8,678 nucleotides of DNA. It comes from an uncultured Verrucomicrobiota bacterium. GTDB lineage: Bacteria; Verrucomicrobiota; Kiritimatiellia; RFP12; UBA1067. The translations under genes and the position numbers were made by a program. A model generated the notes under the pieces. That model ran no database searches and was not told where the DNA came from. It worked only from the letters and a program-made list of their open reading frames with translations. The stretch covers positions 1 to 8,678 of the forward strand of contig CAMOIK010000084.1 of assembly GCA_946615875.1 (NCBI GenBank), read 5' to 3'. Below, in pieces: positions 1 through 4,488 of this stretch; position 1 is the stretch's first letter, and each line of letters begins with the position of its first letter.

Positions 1-83
1 GGTGACAAGTTGCGAGAAATTGAGGGATATTTTGGACTTGATCGGCGAATTCCGCGGGGGGTAAACTCCAGTTGGTTGCACAC

Positions 84-110
84 TTGACTTCGCATGAAAT
101 ATGGTACAAT
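84..110 (+). promoter_or_regulatory. Sigma70-type extended -10 promoter
   Basis: The -35 element is TTGACT (84-89) and the -10 is TACAAT (105-110), preceded by TGG to give an extended -10. The 15-bp spacer is short, which the extended -10 could compensate for. It would start RNA near 117 and drive the gene at 240. The -10 lies inside an inverted repeat. Confidence 0.6.
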
Positions 111-117
111 TCATGCG
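91..117. repeat. Operator-like inverted repeat over the -10 box
   Basis: CGCATGAA (91-98) and TTCATGCG (110-117) are perfect 8-bp inverted arms separated by 11 bp. Centre-to-centre distance is 19 bp, close to two helical turns, as is typical of a dimeric repressor site. The dyad spans the -10 and the predicted transcription start, so a bound protein would block initiation. The cognate regulator is not in view. Confidence 0.5.
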
Positions 118-239
118 TAAAGCGGGGTTGTGCGAGCATTGGAGGTCAGGGGGGCCTTGGGTGCCTGGGTCTCATTCTATGCAGTGTCGGGGCCGGATGT
201 TGAAATGACGCTAGAAGGTTCGACAAACAGGAATACGAG

Positions 240-851
240 ATGAACACGAAGCCGCGAGAGGGTGTTCCCGAACCGGGGTATTCCGATCGCATCGACAATT
301 TTGAGATATTGTCAAAAGTGGCGCACGGGCGAGGCCTAGGCTGTATGGCTACTGTCGGCGCGGTCGTGTTCGTTTTTGTCGTGCCATCTATTTGCGCCAG
401 GGTGTTTGGCTGGATGGAGATCGGCATGGCGGTGCGTTTGGGCTTTCTGTTGGCTGTAGCGCTCGGCGCTTGTGCTCTTTTCGTGAAGTTGCACAGCAGT
501 TCGCTGCATCCATACGAAGCGGTTGTCATCGCCAAGAGGCAGAGGAAGACGATGCGCATGGATATCGGAGACGACGGAAAGCGCTGTCCCGTCGAGCAGA
601 TAGAATACGTGACCATAGTCAAGACGATGGCCGGTGTCAAGAAACGGATTGTAGAGACGAATGAAAGCGAGCCATTTGCCTGGGAATATCTGAACGTAGG
701 TGATAGCTTTCGTTTCCATCCGCGCTTCCACTTCCCTTACGAATTATTCGACAAGTCGTCCGCACCGTGGATCAGGTGCGTGGACTGCCTGGAGAAAAAC
801 CCGGTGGCGGCTGACCGCTGCCGACGCTGCAACCTCCCGCTCCTCAAATAG
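240..851 (+). CDS. Two-TM membrane protein with C-terminal zinc ribbon, function unknown
   Basis: The product is 203 aa. I do not recognise a named function. After a polar N-terminus there are two hydrophobic segments, about residues 33-52 and 62-83, then a probably beta-rich soluble domain (about 92-172) with a VVIAKRQRK start and a GDSFRFHP turn. It ends in a zinc ribbon with Cys180, Cys183, Cys194 and Cys197 (CVDC and CRRC). The pattern of a YELFDKS segment followed by a ribbon reading N-x5-RC-x2-CN-x-PLL resembles small conserved membrane proteins I know from bacterial genomes, none with a known role. The start is ATG 240, with AGGAA at 229-233 at a good distance. The protein is probably anchored in the cytoplasmic membrane with the ribbon facing the cytosol. 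It appears monocistronic, with its own promoter at 84-110. Confidence 0.8.
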   Translation: MNTKPREGVPEPGYSDRIDNFEILSKVAHGRGLGCMATVGAVVFVFVVPSICARVFGWMEIGMAVRLGFLLAVALGACALFVKLHSSSLHPYEAVVIAKRQRKTMRMDIGDDGKRCPVEQIEYVTIVKTMAGVKKRIVETNESEPFAWEYLNVGDSFRFHPRFHFPYELFDKSSAPWIRCVDCLEKNPVAADRCRRCNLPLLK

Positions 852-866
852 GCGCCGTTTCGCATC

Positions 867-880
867 CACTATATATGGTG
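867..880. repeat. Single AT-cored palindrome related to the array at the window end
   Basis: CACTATATATGGTG is a near-palindrome with an ATATAT core and 4-bp arms; the innermost arm pair is T opposite G. It shares CACTATATATG with the reverse complement of the first unit of the array at 8570-8583. It lies 15 bp after the stop of the zinc-ribbon gene. Confidence 0.45.
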
Positions 881-1020
881 TGTCCCTTCGCCCTCAAAGC
901 CCACATGATGTGGGCGGAAGGGGGGTGGAACGTGGCGAGCCACACTACAGGTTGTGGCTTCGCTCGTCAGATACCACAAGACGCGAGAATTTTCCACGAG
1001 ACGAGGAAGTTCATTTGACC

Positions 1021-1084
1021 CAATAAAAACAGTGGTTTTGCGGCGATTGCGCCGATGCAGGCATTGGTTTTATTGACTTTTTTT
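1021..1084 (+). terminator. Terminator-like hairpin with T-tract
   Basis: CAATAAAA (1021-1028) pairs with TTTTATTG (1068-1075), and CGGCG/CGCCG (1041-1045 with 1050-1054) forms an inner stem. Seven T residues follow at 1078-1084. The stem is imperfect and the AT-rich outer arm is weak. It could end transcripts from the spacer and insulate the HU promoter just downstream. Confidence 0.4.
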
Positions 1085-1095
1085 CATTTACCCCC

Positions 1096-1124
1096 TTGCA
1101 CAACGCCGAAAATACTGCTATATT
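1096..1124 (+). promoter_or_regulatory. HU gene promoter, extended -10
   Basis: The -35 is TTGCAC (1096-1101), with a 17-bp spacer to TATATT (1119-1124) preceded by TGC, giving an extended -10. The predicted start near 1131 yields a leader of about 55 nt with a good ribosome site. The -35 is preceded by CCCCC, giving a CCCCCTTGC context shared with the mraZ promoter. Confidence 0.65.
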
Positions 1125-1138
1125 ATGCACCAAACGAT

Positions 1139-1155
1139 GGGGAAACGGTTTCCCC
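1139..1155. repeat. Perfect palindrome in the HU 5' leader
   Basis: GGGGAAAC (1139-1146) and GTTTCCCC (1148-1155) are perfect 8-bp inverted arms around one G. The dyad begins just after the predicted transcription start and ends 16 nt before the Shine-Dalgarno sequence. As DNA it could be an operator; as RNA the one-base centre forces a smaller stem, so DNA binding is more likely. Confidence 0.6.
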
Positions 1156-1185
1156 GTCTCAATCAAAACCCAAAGGATAAAAGAC

Positions 1186-1494
1186 ATGGCAAAGGCAAAG
1201 AAGGAAGTCGTTCCCACGACCAAGAGCGGAATCATGGTTGCGCTGGCGGAAGCTGGCGGCATCACGAAGAAGCAGGCGGTCGCCGTGTACGAGAGGCTCG
1301 TCGATCTTGCGGTCAAGGGCGCCAAGCAGGAAGAGAAGGGCTTCATGCTGCCGGGCATCGGCAAGGTGAAGAAGATCCAGCGTCCCGCTCGCATGGGTCG
1401 CAACCCTGCCACTGGCGAGCAGATCAAGATCAAGGCGAAGAAGGTTGTCAAGGTTGTCGCCTGCAAGGCGCTCAAGGACGCCATCCTCGCCTAG
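1186..1494 (+). CDS. HU-family DNA-binding protein
   Basis: The product is a 102-aa basic protein of the HU/IHF fold, a small nucleoid protein that dimerises and bends DNA. Residues about 10-45 form the helical dimerisation part; the beta-arm carries the family signature RPARMGRNPATGE (66-78), where the proline in NPATG (Pro74) is the one that intercalates at DNA kinks in HU and IHF. The N-terminus (MAKAKKEVVP) and C-terminus are Lys-rich and slightly longer than the usual ~90 residues. I chose ATG 1186 because AAAGGA (1172-1177) lies 8 nt upstream and the homologous region begins there; an in-frame start at 1096 would put the promoter inside the gene. It is monocistronic, with its own promoter (1096-1124) and a palindrome in its leader that could mediate autoregulation. 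I cannot tell HU from a lineage-specific homologue, so no symbol is given. Confidence 0.93.
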   Translation: MAKAKKEVVPTTKSGIMVALAEAGGITKKQAVAVYERLVDLAVKGAKQEEKGFMLPGIGKVKKIQRPARMGRNPATGEQIKIKAKKVVKVVACKALKDAILA

Positions 1495-1498
1495 CGAT

Positions 1499-1576
1499 GG
1501 TTTCGGGTTTCAAGTTTCGGGCCGCGCCCGTCAGCAACTGCGGACGAGTGAAGCCCGGAACTTGAAACTTGGAACT
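1499..1576. repeat. Long near-perfect palindrome between the HU gene and folE
   Basis: GTTTCAAGTTTCGGGC (1507-1522) and GCCCGGAACTTGAAAC (1553-1568) are inverted with one mismatch, which becomes a G-U pair in RNA. Allowing G-U, the stem extends to 24 bp (1499-1522 with 1553-1576), closed by a ~30-nt loop containing a CGTC/GACG sub-stem. It begins 5 bp after the HU stop and ends 30 bp before the folE ATG. The motif CAAGTTTC recurs in both arms. It could be a REP-like dispersed repeat, an HU mRNA 3' stabiliser, or a folE attenuator; no T-tract follows, so it is not a standard terminator. Confidence 0.75.
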
Positions 1577-1605
1577 CTCGCCATCTGTACTTGAAGCAAA
1601 ACGCA

Positions 1606-2172
1606 ATGAAGCAGCCTGACGAAGGGAAGATTGCCGCGCTTGTCCGCGAACTTCTCGTGGAACTTGGCGAGGATCCCGACCGCGGGGGATTGGTGAAGAC
1701 GCCCGTGCGTGTCGCCAAGTCGCTCGCCTTTCTTACGCGCGGCTATCGCCAGAGCGTCAAGGCCGTCGTCAACGGTGCGTATTTTGCCAGCGGCACCAAT
1801 CACATGGTGATCTTGAAGAACATCGAGCTTTTCTCGATGTGCGAGCACCATATGCTGCCGTTCTACGGCAAGTGCGCGATCGGCTACATATCCCAGGGCA
1901 AGGTGTTGGGCGTTTCCAAGCTAGCCAGGATAGTCGATATGTATGCTCGGCGGCTGCAGATACAGGAACGACTGACCGACCAGATCGCTGCCGCCGTGAT
2001 GGAGGAGGCGAATGCCGAAGGCGTCGGCGTGGTCATCGACGCTCAGCATCTCTGTATGAAAATGCGCGGCGTCGAGAAGCAGCACTCCGAAATGACCACG
2101 TCCGCCGTGCTCGGCTCTTTTCGCACGGATCCGACAGTCCGCCAGGAGTTTCTCTCCTTGATCAAGCAATGA
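1606..2172 (+). CDS. folE: GTP cyclohydrolase I (type IA, FolE)
   Basis: The 188-aa product converts GTP to 7,8-dihydroneopterin triphosphate plus formate in the cytosol, the first step toward folate and, through QueD, 7-deazaguanines. The zinc site is complete: Cys79 and His82 in MCEHHMLP and Cys150 in HLCMKMRGV. The catalytic histidines correspond to His81 and His148. The block VLGVSKLARIV-x3-ARRLQIQERLTDQIA (100-127) is the family core, and TTSAVLGSF (164-172) is the usual C-terminal signature. Length is normal. I chose ATG 1606; an in-frame TTG at 1591 would add five residues and neither has a strong Shine-Dalgarno sequence. The 78-bp palindrome upstream may affect its expression. Its stop overlaps the next gene as ATGA, implying translational coupling. 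The queD gene lies one gene away on the other strand. Confidence 0.97.
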   Translation: MKQPDEGKIAALVRELLVELGEDPDRGGLVKTPVRVAKSLAFLTRGYRQSVKAVVNGAYFASGTNHMVILKNIELFSMCEHHMLPFYGKCAIGYISQGKVLGVSKLARIVDMYARRLQIQERLTDQIAAAVMEEANAEGVGVVIDAQHLCMKMRGVEKQHSEMTTSAVLGSFRTDPTVRQEFLSLIKQ

Positions 2173-2891
2173 CGGCCGTTTTCTTTGATATGGACGGCAC
2201 GCTGATCGACTCTCGCGCCGATCTCGCCGCGACCGTCAATCATACGCGCAGGGATTTCGGCCTCGCCGAGCTGCCGCAGTTGGAGATACTGCACCACGTC
2301 GGGCAGGGGGCGGGCCATTTGCTCGTTCATGCCATCCCGGAGTTGGCTGGCAAAGGGACTGGCAGGCCTGCTGACGAGGTGCGGGAGGCATTCTTTTCCC
2401 ATTACGGCGAGCACATGCTTGAATCCGTGACACTTTATCCCGGCGTGAAGGACACGTTGGAGGCTCTTAAGGAGCGCGGTTTCCTGCTGGGCGTGAACAC
2501 CGCTAAGCCGCGTTTTGCCACCCTGGCCATACTGGAGAACTTCGGGCTCACGTCTCTATTCGGCGACGCAATTGTGGCCGGTGGCGACTGCGCGGAGATG
2601 AAGCCCTCCGCGCTGCCACTACGACAGTGCGCGGCGCTCATGGGTCATGGGCTCTCGCCTGACGACTGGATGGTGGGGGACAATTGGACGGATGTCAAGT
2701 GCGCCGCCAACGCGCATGTGCAGGGCGTGTTCTGCTCCTACGGCTTCGGCGTTCTCGCAGACTCCGTTCCATCGGCCAGCATCGCTTCCTTTCCTGAACT
2801 CGCGGAACTACTGTATTCTGCACAACTGTCCGCTGTTTCCCAGACGCGGACGGATACGAGCCCAGGCACGAGCGGTTTTAGCTCGCCGTAG
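2169..2891 (+). CDS. HAD hydrolase, phosphoglycolate phosphatase-like
   Basis: The 240-aa product belongs to the HAD superfamily with a helical C1 cap, closest in style to Gph phosphoglycolate phosphatase. Motif I is FFDMDGTLIDS, with nucleophile Asp7 and Asp9; motif II is VNTAKP around Thr111 (the more usual form is TNK); motif III is Lys145 in AEMKPSALPL; motif IV is GDNWTDV (170-176). The conserved fold ends with the helix SFPELAELL (207-215). Residues 216-240 are a Ser/Thr-rich tail that looks unrelated to the family and is encoded antisense to the conserved end of queD. The ATG at 2169 overlaps the folE stop by 4 bp, so the two are coupled. The substrate is uncertain: phosphoglycolate clearance or a nucleotide/sugar phosphate are possible, and a neopterin phosphate is speculation based on its position next to folE. 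Confidence 0.88.
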   Translation: MTAVFFDMDGTLIDSRADLAATVNHTRRDFGLAELPQLEILHHVGQGAGHLLVHAIPELAGKGTGRPADEVREAFFSHYGEHMLESVTLYPGVKDTLEALKERGFLLGVNTAKPRFATLAILENFGLTSLFGDAIVAGGDCAEMKPSALPLRQCAALMGHGLSPDDWMVGDNWTDVKCAANAHVQGVFCSYGFGVLADSVPSASIASFPELAELLYSAQLSAVSQTRTDTSPGTSGFSSP

Positions 2892-3211
2892 AACATACGC
2901 GCAAGATTCTCCGCAGTCGAGCGGAATGGGATTGGCACGGTTCGCATTCCGTGGCGTTCCACCAAGGTTGCGATTTCGCGCTCGCCCTCGGAAACGGTGG
3001 AGTATATGAACGCATGGTCGAAGCGTTTGCAGATTGTCTCGGTTGCGATATTTTTCAGATCTTTGAAGTCTATCACCATGTCGTCCACGTCGTCCGCCGC
3101 CACGGAGACGTCCACCCGGTAGGTATGGCCATGGAGGTTGCGGCAGAGTCCCGCGTGGTTGGTGAGGATGTGCGCCGCGTCGAAGCGCACCGTTTTCGTC
3201 ACGGTTGTCAT
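2738..3211 (-). CDS. queD: 6-carboxytetrahydropterin synthase / 6-pyruvoyl-tetrahydropterin synthase family (QueD)
   Basis: The 157-aa product belongs to the PTPS/QueD family, which converts 7,8-dihydroneopterin triphosphate to 6-carboxytetrahydropterin on the way to preQ0 and queuosine. Zinc ligands are His14 (FDAAH), His27 and His29 (NLHGH). The catalytic Cys23 sits four residues before the HGH, as in QueD. FDHAFI (64-69) supplies Asp65 and His66, and VRVWETADSCAEY (121-133) supplies Glu125. Typical QueD proteins of about 120-130 aa end at this point; here 24 more residues follow, encoded antisense to the HAD gene. The start is ATG 3211 with a GGAGGG site 6 nt upstream. Its ATG overlaps the stop of the upstream thioesterase gene as ATGA, so both are on one transcript. 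With folE nearby it suggests a local pterin/queuosine grouping; queE, queC and queF are not in view. Confidence 0.94.
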   Translation of the reverse strand: MTTVTKTVRFDAAHILTNHAGLCRNLHGHTYRVDVSVAADDVDDMVIDFKDLKNIATETICKRFDHAFIYSTVSEGEREIATLVERHGMRTVPIPFRSTAENLARMFYGELKPLVPGLVSVRVWETADSCAEYSSSASSGKEAMLADGTESARTPKP

Positions 3212-3618
3212 GCTTCGCCCTCCATCATCATCGCCATGAATCTTTCCGGCGGCGGGCATGGACGGAAGTCTTTGAGGGAGATGAATGCGTGGCGCGTAAA
3301 GCCGGATACAAGCACCTGCTCGTCGCCCTTGCGGCGTATTTCGCAGCCGATCTCTATCCTCACGCCTTTCTGCGCTTTCACGAACGCGGTGATTTCAAGC
3401 AGGTCGTCGTATTTCGCGCTACGCCTATAGTCCACTTCCGCATGGGTTACGGGCAAACCCCATCCCTCCGCCTCGCACTCGCGGTACGTGTATCCGCACA
3501 CTCGCATCAGTTCATTGCGGGCCCTCTCGAACATCGTCAGATAGTTCGCGTAGTAAACCACCCCCATCATGTCGGTGTCCGCGTAAGGCACACGGTATTC
3601 TATCGTCGTCTTCTTCAT
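3208..3618 (-). CDS. Acyl-CoA thioesterase, YbgC/FadM-like 4HBT hotdog fold
   Basis: The 136-aa product is a hotdog-fold thioesterase of the 4-hydroxybenzoyl-CoA thioesterase/YbgC type, which hydrolyses acyl-CoA or related thioesters in the cytosol. The signature YADTDMMGVVYYANYLTMFERAR (12-34) contains the catalytic Asp16 and the start of the long central helix. The strand blocks AEVDYRRSAKYDDLLEI (60-76) and RHAFISL (109-115) complete the fold, and length is typical. Substrate cannot be read from sequence. I prefer ATG 3618 to the in-frame ATG at 3627, because a perfect extended -10 (3628-3636) directly abuts 3627 and the family usually starts just before this YRVPYADTD segment. On that reading the mRNA is nearly leaderless, and there is no Shine-Dalgarno sequence. 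It is the first gene of a two-gene operon with queD, overlapping it by 4 bp. Confidence 0.92.
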   Translation of the reverse strand: MKKTTIEYRVPYADTDMMGVVYYANYLTMFERARNELMRVCGYTYRECEAEGWGLPVTHAEVDYRRSAKYDDLLEITAFVKAQKGVRIEIGCEIRRKGDEQVLVSGFTRHAFISLKDFRPCPPPERFMAMMMEGEA

Positions 3619-3627
3619 GGCGCACAT

Positions 3628-3636
3628 ATTATACCA
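3628..3636 (-). promoter_or_regulatory. Consensus extended -10 of the thioesterase-queD operon
   Basis: On the minus strand the sequence reads TGGTATAAT, a perfect extended -10. No good -35 is seen 16-18 bp upstream. Initiation about 7 nt downstream falls near 3621, only 2-4 nt before ATG 3618. This excludes ATG 3627 for transcripts from this promoter. Confidence 0.65.
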
Positions 3637-3945
3637 TTTTTTCGCGCTTTGCGCCGCGTGCCATTCGTCGCACTGCGCGTTGCGAAAATCTGCCGTTCGT
3701 CCTGTCCGGCGGATCGGGTTGGGCTGGGCGGCGACGGGGTGTCGGCCGTTCGCGCAGGGTGAAAACGAGGCGCGCCGCGATAAGATGCGCCGCTGAGCAA
3801 TGAGGCGGACTATGCCTTAATATGGAGTGATGTGGCGCATTGGCCGTCTGTAAAATCGCTTTGTTTTCTAGGTTTTGCGCTATTTTGCCTGGCAATGGCA
3901 CGTTACGGCTCGAAACGGCAAGATAAAAAATCCCAAAGACCCCCC

Positions 3946-3974
3946 TTGCGGCTCGGTGTCAGAAAGTGTATAAT
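3946..3974 (+). promoter_or_regulatory. Promoter of the mraZ division operon
   Basis: The -35 is TTGCGG (3946-3951), the spacer is 17 bp and the -10 is a perfect TATAAT (3969-3974). The predicted start near 3980-3982 leaves only about 4-6 nt before the mraZ ATG. The -35 sits in CCCCCTTGC, the same 9-mer found at the HU promoter. Confidence 0.7.
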
Positions 3975-3985
3975 AGTGTCGGAAA

Positions 3986-4471
3986 ATGTCAAAGGAAGTC
4001 AGGCAGAGTGTCGCGCAGTCGACGGCAGGGACGGGGTGCTACCTGGTTGGTAGGCACACGCACTCGCTTGACCCTAAAAAGCGTTTCACGATACCAAGCG
4101 AATGGCGCGAGATGCTTGGCAATCCCAAGTATGTGTTTGTAGTTCCCGATAGAACTGAGCGCTGCCTTAACATAATACCGCAGGAAGAGATGGAGACTCG
4201 GCTGGCAGTGTTGAGACAGAAGGCGTTGTTCGACCCGCAGATGGCGAAGGTTCTGCGGATCATCGGCGCGAATTCCGAACAGCTTCCCCTTGATGTTGCG
4301 GGCCGCATCCGCGTGAGCGACAAGCTCCTTCGGTTTGCGAACCTGAAGACGACTGTGGCCATGGTGGGTGCGGTCCGCAAAATCGAGTTGTGGGCACCGG
4401 AGGCTCTGCCGCCGGACGAGGATATCGACCAGGCATCGGTAGGCGACGCAATGGCGCTCGCCGGTTTTTGA
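3986..4471 (+). CDS. mraZ: Transcriptional regulator MraZ
   Basis: The 161-aa product is MraZ, a ring-forming DNA-binding protein with two SpoVT-AbrB-like domains that usually controls its own dcw operon. The first domain carries HSLDPKKRFTIPSEWR (26-41) and the second PLDVAGRIRVSD (101-112), both with the expected D-x3-R pattern. MraZ normally begins near the segment here at residues 18-20, so this copy has about 17 extra Ser/Gln-rich N-terminal residues. The start is ATG 3986: no other start codon lies between it and the conserved part, and only a weak GGA precedes it. The promoter leaves a leader of about 5 nt, so initiation may be leaderless-like. It is the first gene of the division cluster, with rsmH 17 bp downstream. 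Confidence 0.94.
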   Translation: MSKEVRQSVAQSTAGTGCYLVGRHTHSLDPKKRFTIPSEWREMLGNPKYVFVVPDRTERCLNIIPQEEMETRLAVLRQKALFDPQMAKVLRIIGANSEQLPLDVAGRIRVSDKLLRFANLKTTVAMVGAVRKIELWAPEALPPDEDIDQASVGDAMALAGF

Positions 4472-4488
4472 GGTACGGGAGGTGCGTG

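Larger units (their letters stand above)
1..239 (+). other. 5' non-coding leader region upstream of the zinc-ribbon membrane protein
   Basis: No complete gene is visible here. Two frames are open from the left edge: one closes at TAA 62-64 (residues resembling KLRDILDLIGEF), the other at TGA 85-87. Either could be the tail of an upstream gene, but too little is present to choose. A promoter lies at 84-110, so transcription of the next gene probably starts near 117 and leaves a leader of about 120 nt. Within that leader a frame open from GTG 130 or TTG 157 ends at TGA 241-243, overlapping the next start codon as ATGA. Confidence 0.5.
852..1185 (+). other. Hairpin-rich non-coding spacer upstream of the HU gene
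   Basis: No convincing gene lies here. From left to right there is an AT-cored palindrome (867-880), a bulged hairpin built on CCCACATGATGTGGG (900-914) with flanking arms 883-889 and 915-922, a second hairpin AGCCACA/TGTGGCT (938-944 with 953-959), and a competing partner CCACAA at 974-979 for TTGTGG at 952-957. CTCGTC 963-968 can pair with GACGAG 1000-1005. A terminator-like structure then precedes the HU promoter. An unrecognised small RNA or structured 3' UTR is possible; I match it to no known family. Confidence 0.45.
3619..3985. other. Divergent intergenic region between the thioesterase and mraZ operons
   Basis: No supported gene occupies this spacer of about 367 bp. It holds the minus-strand -10 at its left end and the mraZ promoter at its right end. 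The middle is GC-rich with imperfect repeats such as GGCGC/GCGCC and has no codon-like pattern. A perfect 5-bp dyad TTGCCTGGCAA lies at 3885-3895, about 50 bp upstream of the mraZ -35, and could be a regulator site. I see no clear series of MraZ-type TGGG repeats near the mraZ promoter. Confidence 0.5.

Noticed and set aside
852..1020. Known ncRNA (SRP, RNase P, 6S, tmRNA)
   Set aside because: None of the conserved cores I know for these RNAs is present; only generic hairpins are visible.
1011..1484. 157-codon minus-strand ORF opposite the HU gene
   Set aside because: It is a shadow of HU and its promoter, with no recognisable domain or start context.
1839..2168. 110-codon N-terminal extension of the HAD gene
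   Set aside because: It overlaps folE in another frame and is Arg-rich shadow sequence; the HAD fold starts cleanly at ATG 2169.
3710..3740. MraZ-binding TGGG repeats in the mraZ upstream region
   Set aside because: GGGTTGGGCTGGGCGG has TGGG motifs 6 bp apart and over 200 bp from the promoter, unlike the regularly spaced repeats close to mraZ in known cases.
3629..3901. 90-codon minus-strand ORF in the divergent spacer
   Set aside because: Composition is Pro/Arg/His-rich with no domain, it overlaps the thioesterase promoter, and it has no ribosome site.
3832..4053. Small plus-strand ORF with a hydrophobic N-terminus (MAHWPSVKSLCFLG)
   Set aside because: It runs through the mraZ promoter and start in another frame; the hydrophobic stretch is likely chance.
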